A stretch of DNA of 64,000 nucleotides from Robiginitomaculum sp. (GCA_016765135.1 JAESQN010000028.1:47652-111651), one strand, 5' to 3'; positions 52,712 to 61,326 are shown, numbered from the stretch's first letter. Notes: generated by a model from the letters alone, not told the origin. Numbers and translations: made by a program.

Positions 52712-53695
52712 TTAACTAACCCGCTCAGCCAGTTTTGTTATCAACTCGTCAAGCTTGGCACCATCAGCGCGGGCGGCAAAACTTAGGGCCATGCGGTGTT
52801 TCAGCACGGGGGCAGCCAGAGCCAGCACATCATCTACGGACGGTGAAATCCGCCCGTCCAACAAAGCCCGCGCCCGGCTGGCCAGCATGAGCGCTTGTCC
52901 GGCCCGTGGCCCCGGCCCCCAAACCACCGCGTCTTTGATAAAATCGTATTCGCTTTGGTCGGGCCTAGCATTTCGCACCAGAGACAAAATACAGTCCACC
53001 ACTTTATTACCAATGGGCATGGCGCGGACCAAAGCCTGCATGTCCATCAATTGTTTGGGCGTCATGGCTTTTTTGGCAACGCCTTGTTCTGTGCCTGTGG
53101 TGGCGAGCAGGATTTCGCGTTCCGTATCCGCTTTTGGATAGTCCACATCAATCTGGAATAAAAACCGGTCAAGCTGGGCTTCGGGCAGGGGGTAGGTGCC
53201 TTCTTGCTCGATAGGGTTTTGGGTGGCCAACACATGGAACGGCGCGGGCAAATCATGACGGTCGCCGGCAATAGTCACGAAACGTTCCTGCATGGCTTGC
53301 AACAATGCGGACTGGGTGCGGGGGCTGGCCCGGTTGATCTCGTCGGCCATCAGTAATTGACAAAATACCGGGCCGGGGATGAAACGAAATGAGCGTTTGC
53401 CTTTGGTGTTTTCTTCCAGAACCTCGGAACCCAGAATGTCGGCGGGCATCAAATCAGGGGTGAACTGGATGCGTTTGCCGTCCATGCCCAGAACCGTTGA
53501 CATTGTTTCCACCAACAGAGTTTTTGCCAGGCCTGGCACCCCGACCAACAAAGCATGACCACCGCTGAGCATAGCGTTTAAGGACAGATCAACCACAGTG
53601 CCCTGACCGATAACGACTTTGGATATTTCAGATTTCACTGTGTCCAGTTTGGTGCTGGCGGCGACGAGTTTTTTCTCAAGTGCGGATATGCTCAT
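52712..53695 (-). CDS. MoxR-family AAA+ ATPase
   Basis: A 327-residue AAA+ ATPase with Walker A GVPGLAKT (52-59), Walker B LMADE (115-119), sensor and lid domains typical of MoxR proteins (ERFVTIAGDRH, VLATQNPIEQEGTYPLPEAQ). It is the ATPase of the DUF58-DUF4159-membrane protein operon and probably acts as a chaperone for membrane or cofactor-containing proteins. It is the first gene of the operon and divergent from DUF1285. The 237 bp gap to DUF58 is filled by the palindromic element. Confidence 0.93.
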   Translation of the reverse strand: MSISALEKKLVAASTKLDTVKSEISKVVIGQGTVVDLSLNAMLSGGHALLVGVPGLAKTLLVETMSTVLGMDGKRIQFTPDLMPADILGSEVLEENTKGKRSFRFIPGPVFCQLLMADEINRASPRTQSALLQAMQERFVTIAGDRHDLPAPFHVLATQNPIEQEGTYPLPEAQLDRFLFQIDVDYPKADTEREILLATTGTEQGVAKKAMTPKQLMDMQALVRAMPIGNKVVDCILSLVRNARPDQSEYDFIKDAVVWGPGPRAGQALMLASRARALLDGRISPSVDDVLALAAPVLKHRMALSFAARADGAKLDELITKLAERVS

Positions 53696-53793
53696 AATCT
53701 ACTCATTTCTCTTTATCACTTATTTTCTTGCATGGTAATATTGAATGCCTAGGTTTAAGGCATAAGCCACAAAGCGCAAAAGGAATCTTGCAT

Positions 53794-54372
53794 GTGACCC
53801 CATTAAATAATAGCAACACTGATCTGGCCACATTGATCAAAACTGCACGCGAGCAGGGCGACGGCGCATTGCCCGTAGATAAATGGCAGCCGGAGCATTG
53901 CGGCGAAATGGACATGGTCATTCGCAAGGATGGAAGCTGGTGGCATGAGGGAGCGCGCATCAGCCGCTTACCTTTGGTCAAATTGTTTTCGCGGGTTTTG
54001 CGCAAAGACGCGGACGGGGAGACTTATCTGGTGACGCCCGTGGAGAAAATCCTCATCAAAGTTGAGTGCGCGCATTTCTTGGCCGTGCGGGTGGATGTGC
54101 AAGGAGAGGGTCAAGATCAGCGTTTATTTTTCACTACCAATATGGATGAGGTGGTGGAAGCGGGTGCGGAGCATAAATTGCGGGTTGAAACCGACCCGGA
54201 TAGCCTGGAGCCAACACCGCTCTTGCATGTGCGCGGGCGGCTTGAGGCGCTTTTGGGGCGTGCCGTATTTTATGAACTGGTCGAACATGCCGTAGAGATT
54301 GATAACCGGCTTGGGGTATTTAGCGGCGGGATATTTTTTCCATTAGGCCCGGCAGGTGTACATGAAATTTAG
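53794..54372 (+). CDS. DUF1285 family protein
   Basis: A 192-residue cytosolic protein with the DUF1285 core (RKDGSWWHEGARISRLPLVKLF, TPVEKILIKVE, FTTNMDEVVEAG). The family is conserved in alphaproteobacteria, with unknown function. I chose the GTG at 53794 because AAAGGAA lies 8-9 nt upstream; the frame is open to 53728. Its end overlaps the Nudix gene start by 11-17 bp, and the CCA-adding enzyme follows with a 4 bp overlap, so the three are translationally coupled. Confidence 0.83.
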   Translation: MTPLNNSNTDLATLIKTAREQGDGALPVDKWQPEHCGEMDMVIRKDGSWWHEGARISRLPLVKLFSRVLRKDADGETYLVTPVEKILIKVECAHFLAVRVDVQGEGQDQRLFFTTNMDEVVEAGAEHKLRVETDPDSLEPTPLLHVRGRLEALLGRAVFYELVEHAVEIDNRLGVFSGGIFFPLGPAGVHEI

Positions 54373-54961
54373 TCTTGATGATCCCTTGATTGCGCAAATA
54401 GGAAAGGTTTTGCAGCCCGTTGACATGACGGATGACAGCCATATCCCCATAGGGCATGGGCACCGCCCGGCGTCCGTGTTGGTGCCTTTGATCAAACGGG
54501 GTGAATGGCGGGTCTTGTTCACCAGACGCCCCATGCATATGCCAACTCATGCTGGACAAATCGCATTTCCGGGCGGGCGCACTGAAATTGGCGAAACCCC
54601 TGCACAAGGTGCCATCCGCGAAATGGGTGAGGAAGTGGGGGTGGGGGCACATGATGTTCACTTGATGGGGCGTTTGGCATCGTTCAACGCGACTTCGGAT
54701 TTCCGGGTGACGCCTTTTGTTGGAATTCTTAACCCGGCGGCGAAAATAATCCCGTGCCAAGATGAGGTGGAAGAGGTGATTGAAATCCCCTTTACCTTTT
54801 TTATGGACAAGGCCAACCATGTGCCGCGCACCGTGGAGTTTGAAGGGAATATGCTCCAATTATATGATATGCCCTGGCCAAGCACCCAAAACCCGCACTG
54901 GCATATATGGGGTATGACGGCCATGATGATGTACCGCCTCTATCAAGGATTAAACTTGTGA
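54362..54961 (+). CDS. Nudix hydrolase, CoA pyrophosphatase (NudL) type
   Basis: A 199-residue hydrolase with a complete Nudix box, GGRTEIGETPAQGAIREMGEEVGV residues about 75-98 (GX5EX7REUXEEXGU), and the CoA-pyrophosphatase-type N-terminal RPASVLVPLI and FPGGRTE signals. It probably cleaves CoA to phosphopantetheine and 3',5'-ADP. An alternative GTG start at 54356 would add two residues. The gene overlaps DUF1285 upstream and the CCA enzyme downstream. Confidence 0.9.
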   Translation: MKFSLDDPLIAQIGKVLQPVDMTDDSHIPIGHGHRPASVLVPLIKRGEWRVLFTRRPMHMPTHAGQIAFPGGRTEIGETPAQGAIREMGEEVGVGAHDVHLMGRLASFNATSDFRVTPFVGILNPAAKIIPCQDEVEEVIEIPFTFFMDKANHVPRTVEFEGNMLQLYDMPWPSTQNPHWHIWGMTAMMMYRLYQGLNL

Positions 54962-56196
54962 AACTGGATGCTGACAAAAATCCGTGGCTAGGTGCTCAAT
55001 CGACCCGTAAGTTGTTTGCGGCTTTACCAGACGACAGTGCGCGTTTCGTCGGGGGCTGTGTGCGCAATGCTTTGCTCGGCGAGCCTGTGGCTGATTTGGA
55101 TATTGCCACCACGCTTGAACCCGCCGACGTGGCCAAGATGTTGAAACAAGCAGGGTTCGCTATACACGAAACCGGGATTGCCCACGGGACTTTGACGGTG
55201 GTTTGCGCAGGCACCGTGTTTGAAATCACTACATTGCGCAGAGATGTCAGCACGGACGGACGCCGAGCCACTGTTGCATTTACCAAAGACTGGAACGAGG
55301 ACGCGCACCGCCGGGATTTTACCGTAAACGCGCTGTATGCAGATTTGGACGGGCAGGTTTATGACCCGACCGGGCAGGGGCTTGCGGATATAAAAACCCG
55401 CAAAATCCGGTTCGTTGGTGATGCCCAGACCCGCATAGAAGAAGATTATTTGCGCATATTACGGTTTTTCCGTTTTGCGGCCTGGTATGCAAATGATCAG
55501 GCCTTGGATAAGGACGGATTGGCGGCATGTCGGGACTTGCAAGCAGGGCTGAAAACCTTATCGGCGGAACGGGTTTGGGCCGAGATCAAGAAATTACTGT
55601 CAGCCCCTTACCCGTTTCGCACGGTGAATGTCATGCTGGTCGGCGGTATCTTGGAAACGCTTTTACCAGAAGCCAGTAATGCCGAGGGCTTGCAATTATT
55701 GTGCGAATTAGAGGCAAAAAAAGTTCTGGAGCCAGATCCATATTTGCGCCTGATGGCTATGTCGGGGCGTGATGAATTGGCTACGGCACGGTTGTGCAAA
55801 CGCCTTAAAATGTCCAACAAGGAAAAAACCCGCTTGATGCATTGGGCCGGAGATCAAACCAAGCTAACTCCGGATATGCCAGAGAAAGAAACCGAAATTG
55901 CGCTCTACACTGCCGGGCGGCAGGTGGCACTGGACAGGGCGGTTTTGCGGGCCGCCGGCGCGGGGGACAAGATGGATGCCTGGTGGCATGTGTATAATAA
56001 AGCCAAAGATTGGCAATGGCCAAGTTTTCCCGTCACGGGCAAAGACCTCATCGCGTTAGGCATCCCCCACGGCCCACAACTGGGCAAAGCCATGCAGGCC
56101 TTGGAAGCTCTATGGATAAGGTCAGGATTTAGCGTACAAAAACCACAATTGCTAACCGCCGCAAAAATGCTGTTTAGAAATTTGGACGGGACTTAG
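54958..56196 (+). CDS. cca: CCA tRNA nucleotidyltransferase
   Basis: A 412-residue class II nucleotidyltransferase with the catalytic GGCVRN-x-DLDIAT segment (32-51), the ERxRDxFTxNAL-like RRDFTVNALYADL and the RIEEDYLRILRFFRFAA motif. It adds or repairs the 3' CCA end of tRNAs. The start is GTG at 54958 (AAGGA 8 nt upstream), overlapping the Nudix stop by GTGA; the reading frame extends upstream only inside the Nudix gene. Confidence 0.93.
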   Translation: MKLDADKNPWLGAQSTRKLFAALPDDSARFVGGCVRNALLGEPVADLDIATTLEPADVAKMLKQAGFAIHETGIAHGTLTVVCAGTVFEITTLRRDVSTDGRRATVAFTKDWNEDAHRRDFTVNALYADLDGQVYDPTGQGLADIKTRKIRFVGDAQTRIEEDYLRILRFFRFAAWYANDQALDKDGLAACRDLQAGLKTLSAERVWAEIKKLLSAPYPFRTVNVMLVGGILETLLPEASNAEGLQLLCELEAKKVLEPDPYLRLMAMSGRDELATARLCKRLKMSNKEKTRLMHWAGDQTKLTPDMPEKETEIALYTAGRQVALDRAVLRAAGAGDKMDAWWHVYNKAKDWQWPSFPVTGKDLIALGIPHGPQLGKAMQALEALWIRSGFSVQKPQLLTAAKMLFRNLDGT

Positions 56197-56253
56197 TGTC
56201 TGTGGAGTTTCAGGCAAATGGCTTTATGGGAGACCCTCCATATGTTCGCCACC

Positions 56254-56787
56254 CTATTGGCGCCGCCGCCGCTGATGTCGTTGGCGTCTTAACTCATGCC
56301 GTGTTCTCATTGTCTGGATAGCATCTTTGCGCTCTTGGGCACTTAATTGGTTGAGCACCTCGATGATCATAGCATCGCCGGATATGGCCAATTTGTGTTT
56401 CAGTTCCCGCGTTTCGCCGAGGGATTTTTCTATTGCCTTGAGGTCGAAATCGTCAGCCTTGATCAATTTTCTGGTTTGTTTTTGCGTCCGGCGCAATTTC
56501 CTGAATAATTGACGTGGGCGGTCCCCGTCTCTTAAATCCACATTGTTATAGGCGGCGGTTAGAACCTGCTTGCGGCGTTCTGGCGGTAAAGCCCGGATAA
56601 ATCTTCGCGGTTCCGTCGATAAAACCCGGGTGCTATTTGCCACATTCGGCGCTTCTATTGTGGGGGCATCTGGCTTGGCTTGTTTGGACAATAGTAATCC
56701 AAACAACAAACCGTTGACGCCTATGGACACAAGCAAGGCGATCATCCAGGTATTGCGTATTGGTGGTTTTGCGTTTCGAGTGCTCAT
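56254..56787 (-). CDS. Periplasmic heavy-metal sensor-type protein (CnrX/CpxP-like)
   Basis: A 177-residue protein with an N-terminal transmembrane/signal anchor (TWMIALLVSIGVNGLLFGLLL, residues 14-34) and a periplasmic helical domain of the Metal_resist type (PERRKQVLTAAYNNVDLRDGDRPRQ), with a basic tail. In CnrYXH systems such proteins bind metal and release the sigma factor from its anti-sigma. It overlaps the anti-sigma-like gene by TAATG, and these are last in a unit led by the sigma factor. Confidence 0.78.
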   Translation of the reverse strand: MSTRNAKPPIRNTWMIALLVSIGVNGLLFGLLLSKQAKPDAPTIEAPNVANSTRVLSTEPRRFIRALPPERRKQVLTAAYNNVDLRDGDRPRQLFRKLRRTQKQTRKLIKADDFDLKAIEKSLGETRELKHKLAISGDAMIIEVLNQLSAQERKDAIQTMRTRHELRRQRHQRRRRQ

Positions 56788-57125
56788 TATGGGTCTCCCT
56801 CTTGGTCTGGTTCCAAGCCCGTTTCGTCATAATCACTAGCTATGCTAAAAGATAGCAGAGCTTCTGCGGATAAATAATCTGTATTTTCACTGGCGGCTTG
56901 TCCCTGAAACTGTCCCAGGCCAAAACCTATACCGGTTGTCAAAATCAGTGTTGCGACGACAGATTTCCAGCTTGCAAAATTGGTGTAAGATGCACCCGTG
57001 GATAGGCCGTCTTGCGGCGTTTGCTTTGCAGATTTCAGTATCCGAACCTGGAGCAAGGACATATCAGTGTCCGGCTTGCGTCCGGCCTTCAATAATTCCT
57101 GTATCTCTTGTTTGTTCATATCCAT
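56787..57125 (-). CDS. Putative one-transmembrane anti-sigma factor
   Basis: A 112-residue protein with a cytosolic N-terminus (NKQEIQELLKAGRKPDTDMS), one transmembrane helix (about 53-72, WKSVVATLILTTGIGFGLGQF) and a periplasmic tail. It has no recognised domain, but size, topology and position directly behind an ECF sigma gene (1 bp gap) match CnrY-like anti-sigma factors. The exact start could be either of two close in-frame ATGs. Confidence 0.68.
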   Translation of the reverse strand: MDMNKQEIQELLKAGRKPDTDMSLLQVRILKSAKQTPQDGLSTGASYTNFASWKSVVATLILTTGIGFGLGQFQGQAASENTDYLSAEALLSFSIASDYDETGLEPDQEGDP

Positions 57126-57126
57126 A

Positions 57127-57732
57127 TCAACCTTCCAGTAATTCTCTTTTGTGGCGTTTTAATTGTTCGCGTAAACTCTTGCGTCCCCGCGCCAACAAAC
57201 TTTCATATGCCCGCACCCTAATCTCCATAATCTCCGCCGCTTCAATTTGCGATAATTCCCGGTAGTGGCACAATGTGATGGCCATACGTTGGCGATCTGG
57301 TAATTGCGCCATTGCGCGATCTATTTTGGTTTTTTGCGCCGTGCTGGTCTGTCGTAATTCTACCACCTGGTTTGCCAAAGGGCGTTCATCGATCATATCC
57401 GGTATAATTTCGGGATATATTTCTGTTTTCTTACGCAGGCGATCATAGCACAGGTTTTTGGTCACCCGGTAGAGCCATGTTGAAAATTTGGCGCGACCCG
57501 GTTGCCAATTCGGTGCTTGTTTCCAGGCTTTAATAAACACCTCTTGGGCTATGTCTTCCGCTATCATTTCGTCCCCGACCATGTGCCAGGCACATGATTT
57601 TATGGCCGCCAAATGGCGATCCATCAATGTGCCGAGCGCACTTGATTGCCCGCTCGCCAGTCCTTGTAAAATATCTGCATCCGGATCCACCTGGGGATGC
57701 GGAGAACCGGATGCAGAGCGTGTGCCGATCAT
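57127..57732 (-). CDS. ECF-type RNA polymerase sigma factor
   Basis: A 201-residue sigma-70 family group 4 factor: region 2 (AEDIAQEVFIKAWKQAPNWQPGRAKFSTWLYRVTKNLCYDRLR) at about 57-100 and region 4 (LPDRQRMAITLCHYRELSQIEAAEIMEI) near 145-175. It should direct RNA polymerase to a small regulon in response to a periplasmic signal. GGAAAAACT precedes the ATG. It is followed by an anti-sigma-like gene and a metal-sensor-like gene, and preceded by an EF-hand protein on the same strand. Confidence 0.93.
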   Translation of the reverse strand: MIGTRSASGSPHPQVDPDADILQGLASGQSSALGTLMDRHLAAIKSCAWHMVGDEMIAEDIAQEVFIKAWKQAPNWQPGRAKFSTWLYRVTKNLCYDRLRKKTEIYPEIIPDMIDERPLANQVVELRQTSTAQKTKIDRAMAQLPDRQRMAITLCHYRELSQIEAAEIMEIRVRAYESLLARGRKSLREQLKRHKRELLEG

Positions 57733-57793
57733 AGTTTTTCCAAACTGCTATAGCCTTGACTGTAGCCCGGGCTGTCGTGAAGGATATACCAGT

Positions 57794-58420
57794 TTATCGG
57801 CGCATTCTATCGCGTTTTTTGCGGCGGTTCTTAGGGCGGCGTTGCTCGCTTTTGTTTAACATTCCGTCGCCGTCTTTATCCATGCGCGTAAATATGGCTG
57901 ATGCGGCGGTTCTGTATTCTGTCAAATCAATCATGCCATCACCATTTGCGTCTCGGCGAGTTTTTTGGCGTTTTTCCTGACGCTTTTCCTGGCGTTTTGC
58001 TCGCCTTTCTTGACGCTTTGCTTTGCGGGCTTTTTTGTCTTCAGCGTCCACAACTCCGTCGCCATTGACATCCATACGCCGTTTCATCTTTTGTTTGCGC
58101 AGGGCGCGGGCGGCGTTGTATTCCTCGTTTGATATTTGCCCGTCTCCATTTGTATCGGTTTTGGTAAAGCGGGCCTGGGCACGTTTTTCGCGCATCTGAG
58201 CGCGGTGTGCTTTACGCTCCTCCGGGGTGAGCAAGCCGTTGGCGTCCGTATCCGTCTTTGCGAATTTTTGGTCACTGAGGGACAAAAATTCGGCCTGGGA
58301 TATTAAACCGTCTTTATTGGTATCGGCTTTTTTAGCCAGGGGGGTGCTGGCGATTGCTGGCAAGCTTACGGCGGCCAGAAAGCTGGTCGTCATTAGTATT
58401 TTTGTTATCATACCCGTCAT
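57794..58420 (-). CDS. Secreted protein with six EF-hand calcium-binding loops
   Basis: A 208-residue protein with a signal peptide (ILMTTSFLAAVSLPAIAS) and six calcium loops of DxDxDG type: DTNKDGLISQAE, DTDANGLLTPEE, DTNGDGQISNEE, DVNGDGVVDAED, DANGDGMIDLTE and DKDGDGMLNKSE. Basic linkers (KRQEKRQEKRQ) with 12 bp periodicity separate them. It probably buffers or senses calcium or another divalent ion in the periplasm. The ECF sigma gene follows 61 bp downstream on the same strand, so it may be part of the same signal response. Confidence 0.9.
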   Translation of the reverse strand: MTGMITKILMTTSFLAAVSLPAIASTPLAKKADTNKDGLISQAEFLSLSDQKFAKTDTDANGLLTPEERKAHRAQMREKRAQARFTKTDTNGDGQISNEEYNAARALRKQKMKRRMDVNGDGVVDAEDKKARKAKRQERRAKRQEKRQEKRQKTRRDANGDGMIDLTEYRTAASAIFTRMDKDGDGMLNKSEQRRPKNRRKKRDRMRR

Positions 58421-58495
58421 GTTATCTCCTGAGTTGGCGTTTATATAGCTTAAACGTCATCTCAGGGATTTCCCGTCGCAAAAACTTGAAACCAT

Positions 58496-59188
58496 TTATC
58501 CAATGGCGCGTTTTGGTGCTTGGCTGTCCTGGCGTAGGGCCTCCAACAATGCGGGAGCAATATGGGCGGCCGTGCCAGGCTGGTCTAATATACCGCCCAG
58601 GGCAGGCGCGGCCCCAAGAAATTGTTTGATGGTTCCGGCCAGCAGATCATAGGTCTCGAACCCGTCAGTTTCTTTTCCTTGCGCGATCATCAATGGATCA
58701 AATTTGGCCACCCGCGCCCTTACCGCATCCAGCATCCAATAGGCGCGCATGAAGCGGGCGGCGTGGCTGTCATAGAGGACAAGAGCAGCATCCGCCGCTC
58801 CGGCCAATCTAATGTGGGCGGGCGTGCATCCGGGACGCGCCCCTATAAACACCCAGTCATAGCTAAGAGACAAGGCTGCCAGAGAGCCCAAGAGTAAATC
58901 CAAATCAGCATCGCCCGCGCAAACGGCGGTGAAATGTTCATTCTGGGTTACATATTTGGCATCCCCAATTTTGGCCTTACCGGACAGAACATCCGCCAGT
59001 GTGACACCGTAAACGATACCGGATGCAGCCATCAAATCGCCGCCCATCTGGTCGATCATCAAAACGGTTTCACCCCGTGCGGCTGCCGCTTTAGCCAAAG
59101 CCAAAACCAGTTCTGCCCCATAAAGGCCGTCGTCCACCGAAAATACAGGTATTAGTCGACCATCTGGTCGATTGCACATCAACGCCAT
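58496..59188 (-). CDS. ParA/MinD-like protein lacking a Walker A motif
   Basis: A 230-residue protein with a ParA/MinD-like layout (VLALAKAAAARGETVLMIDQMGGDL; YDWVFIGARPG; ADAALVLYDS), but where GKGGVGKT would be, it has SVDDGLYGAEL, which cannot bind nucleotide in the usual way. It may be a pseudo-ATPase partner of polar or divisome proteins, as alphaproteobacteria use MinD/ParA-like proteins in polar organisation. It precedes sciP by 240 bp on the same strand. Confidence 0.6.
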   Translation of the reverse strand: MALMCNRPDGRLIPVFSVDDGLYGAELVLALAKAAAARGETVLMIDQMGGDLMAASGIVYGVTLADVLSGKAKIGDAKYVTQNEHFTAVCAGDADLDLLLGSLAALSLSYDWVFIGARPGCTPAHIRLAGAADAALVLYDSHAARFMRAYWMLDAVRARVAKFDPLMIAQGKETDGFETYDLLAGTIKQFLGAAPALGGILDQPGTAAHIAPALLEALRQDSQAPKRAIG

Positions 59189-59312
59189 ACTATTCCACCA
59201 TTATTGCTGCACATTTTGTGCTTATTTTTCAAGTTTTACCATATCCACAAAACTTTAAAATAAGACTAAAGCTCTGAAAAATATCAGAAAAACCGCTAAA
59301 ATTTTGTAACCC

Positions 59313-59401
59313 TGTAGGGTGGATTAGGCTTCTTAGCCGTAATCCACCTTTGGCACACACCTCACGGTGGATTACGGCTAAGAAGCCTAATCCACCCTAC
59401 A
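59313..59401. repeat. Dispersed long inverted repeat, family A copy 2
   Basis: Arms 59313-59348 and 59366-59401 are perfect 36 bp reverse complements (starting TGTAGGGTGGATTAG) around a 17 nt loop. It lies between the ParA-like gene's start and sciP's stop. The exact arms suggest a recent origin or gene conversion. Confidence 0.97.
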
Positions 59402-59429
59402 AGGTCAACTCAAAATATATTGGAATAAT

Positions 59430-59687
59430 CTAGCGGTAATGCTGAATTCTGGTTGTCCGCAATCCCGAAATCCCGTGGGATTCTATGGAGCGTTGCCAAG
59501 ATAAAAACTCTTCTGAAGATAAACCGTAGCGGTTACAAGCACCGTCCAATGTCAGCAAACCACCGCGCACGGCAGCGACAACCTCGGCTTTACGTCTTAT
59601 CACCCATCTCACTGTGTCTGGTTTAGGAAGGTCAGCCAGCGTAAGCGGGGTTCCTTCAGGGCCAATCACTACATTTTCTCTTTTCAT
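59430..59687 (-). CDS. sciP: SciP-like cell-cycle regulator (DUF1153)
   Basis: An 85-residue protein with the SciP/DUF1153 core (ADLPKPDTVRWVIRRKAEVVAAVRGG, then ACNRYGLSSEEFLSWQ), ending in RTTRIQHYR like Caulobacter SciP. SciP binds CtrA-controlled promoters and blocks CtrA activation in G1 phase; its presence is a marker of Alphaproteobacteria. I chose the ATG at 59687 because AGGGAAAAA lies before it, in preference to an ATG at 59717 without such a site. A 13 bp inverted repeat lies just upstream. Confidence 0.93.
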   Translation of the reverse strand: MKRENVVIGPEGTPLTLADLPKPDTVRWVIRRKAEVVAAVRGGLLTLDGACNRYGLSSEEFLSWQRSIESHGISGLRTTRIQHYR

Positions 59688-59710
59688 TTTTTTCCCTACC
59701 ACTGTTGTTC

Positions 59711-59756
59711 GACCCATAAGAAAGTCAATCGGGCCCCGCAGTTTTTCTTATGGGTC
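59711..59756. promoter_or_regulatory. 13 bp perfect inverted repeat upstream of sciP
   Basis: GACCCATAAGAAA (59711-59723) and TTTCTTATGGGTC (59744-59756) are exact reverse complements with a 20 nt spacer rich in GC (GGGCCCCGC). It ends 24 bp before the sciP start. It could be an operator or a hairpin in the leader. A CcrM-type GANTC (GATTC, 59883-59887) lies farther upstream. Confidence 0.7.
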
Positions 59757-59759
59757 TGT

Positions 59760-59997
59760 TGTAGATGATGGATGTTTAAAAAACCCTAACGCGGCATAAA
59801 AAAACTTAATAAAATCAGTTGTTTACTAAGGTTAACGCCAATAAACAGTGTTAAGAATTTATTACATATTTTCTAAGTTTTTGATTCTATTGCATTTTTT
59901 TGCGACCAAATATTAACCTTCGGCCAAAAGCGCATAGACGGTCATTAACAGAAAACACGTTGATGGCTCGACTTATGGGACATGAACACCTATCTAG
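59760..59997. promoter_or_regulatory. Divergent promoter region of sciP and mnmA
   Basis: About 240 bp of AT-rich DNA, with several TTAA half-sites (such as GTTAAC near 59829 and TTAACC near 59909) that resemble CtrA half-sites but not a TTAA-N7-TTAA pair, and one GATTC methylation site. No gene seen. Confidence 0.5.
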
Positions 59998-61194
59998 ATG
60001 GGTATGAGCGAACATACACATAAAACCTCTACGGGAAGGCTTGATACTTTAAGCTTAAACTCTCTTGGGTTTGCCAAACCCTGTGCTGATACGCGGGTGG
60101 TTGTGGCAATGTCTGGCGGGGTGGACAGTTCCGTCTGCGCGGCCATGTTGGCACGCGCAGGGTATGAGGTCATCGGCATCACCTTGCAATTATACGACCA
60201 CGGTGCCGCGATTAAATCGGCCAAAGCCTGTTGCGCCGGGCAAGACATATATGATGCCAAACGTGTGGCCGAAGCCCACGGCTTCCCCCATTATGTTTTG
60301 GATTATGAAAGCAAGTTTTCAGATGCTGTCATGGACGATTTCGCCGATACCTATTTAAAAGGCGCAACGCCAATCCCCTGCGTGCGCTGTAACCAGACCG
60401 TAAAATTTCGCGATTTGTTACAAGTGGCCAAAGACCTGGGTGCGGATTGTATGGCGACGGGTCATTATGTGCGCCGCGAAGTGGTGGGCGGCCAAGTGGG
60501 CAACAAGGCCGAGTTACACCGGGCCGTGGATGCGACCAAAGATCAGTCTTATTTTCTATTCACCACCAGCCAGGAACAGCTGGATTTTCTGCGCTTCCCC
60601 TTGGGCGGCCAAGATAAATCCGTCACCCGCGACATGGCCATAGAGCTTGGCCTCTCCGTGGCCAACAAGCCCGATAGCCAGGACATATGCTTTGTGCCCA
60701 CGGGCAAGTATACCGACGTGATTAAAAAACTGCGCCCGGACGCCGCCAATCCAGGCGAGGTCGTGCATGTGGACGGTACGGTGCTCGGTATGCACGAGGG
60801 CATTATGCATTATACGATTGGCCAAAGGCGCGGGCTAAACATCAAAGACGGGAGCGGTCAAGACCCGCTCTATGTGCTTAGGCTGGACGCGGCGAAGAAC
60901 CAGGTCATTGTCGGCGAGCGCAAGAAATTGCTCAAGTCGAGGATTTATCTAAAAGAGGTCAACTGGCTCGGCGCAGGCATGTTTGAACAAGCTCTAGACG
61001 GCCGTAAAATACGAGTAAAAACCCGCTCCATGCGCCCACCCGTAGCGGCAAAGTTCAAAGCGGTGGGCAATGATATTGTCGTTGATTTAGACAAACCTGA
61101 AGAGGGCATAGCACCGGGGCAAGCTTGCGTGTTTTACGACGGGGAAACGCCCTCGCGGGTTTTGGGTGGTGGCTGGATTGTGCGGGCGGTTTGA
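59998..61194 (+). CDS. mnmA: tRNA-specific 2-thiouridylase MnmA
   Basis: A 398-residue PP-loop enzyme with SGGVDSS (39-45), catalytic cysteines in [11 protein letters not shown] (C128) and SQDICF (C231), and the C-terminal beta-barrel (GPAR-like PPVAAKFK). It thiolates U34 of Lys/Glu/Gln tRNAs. The start is the ATG at 59998 or the second at 60004. It is divergent from sciP, as in related genomes where the two can be neighbours. Confidence 0.94.
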   Translation: MGMSEHTHKTSTGRLDTLSLNSLGFAKPCADTRVVVAMSGGVDSSVCAAMLARAGYEVIGITLQLYDHGAAIKSAKACCAGQDIYDAKRVAEAHGFPHYVLDYESKFSDAVMDDFADTYLKGATPIPCVRCNQTVKFRDLLQVAKDLGADCMATGHYVRREVVGGQVGNKAELHRAVDATKDQSYFLFTTSQEQLDFLRFPLGGQDKSVTRDMAIELGLSVANKPDSQDICFVPTGKYTDVIKKLRPDAANPGEVVHVDGTVLGMHEGIMHYTIGQRRGLNIKDGSGQDPLYVLRLDAAKNQVIVGERKKLLKSRIYLKEVNWLGAGMFEQALDGRKIRVKTRSMRPPVAAKFKAVGNDIVVDLDKPEEGIAPGQACVFYDGETPSRVLGGGWIVRAV

Positions 61195-61233
61195 GGCTTT
61201 ATTAAATGTTTATTGATTCAAAAGAACCAATAC

Positions 61234-61326
61234 GCTAATGTCAACAACCAGTCCGTGGTTGTTAAAGGCGGCAAGATTACCAATTACCGGGTTAATCTGC
61301 AAATCATCTTCGAAGTGAAAAAATAA
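61234..61326 (+). pseudogene. 3' remnant of a duplicated dodecin gene
   Basis: Thirty codons plus TAA (ANVNNQSVVVKGGKITNYRV...FEVKK) match the C-terminal half of the intact dodecin gene at 61587 with a few substitutions (Ile/Thr and Thr/Ile); there is no start or upstream half. It is a partial tandem duplication, left from an ancestral dodecin pair. Confidence 0.9.

Noticed and set aside
52476..52712. A 78-residue frame and a mini-frame (starting MPNSKPIN) in the moxR-DUF58 spacer
   Set aside because: Both lie within the palindromic element; the ribosome-binding-like GGAGGAAGG on the plus strand is the mirrored right arm, not evidence of translation.
59760..59997. CtrA-binding site (TTAA-N7-TTAA) upstream of sciP/mnmA
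   Set aside because: Half-sites occur in this AT-rich region, but none has the correct 7 bp spacing.
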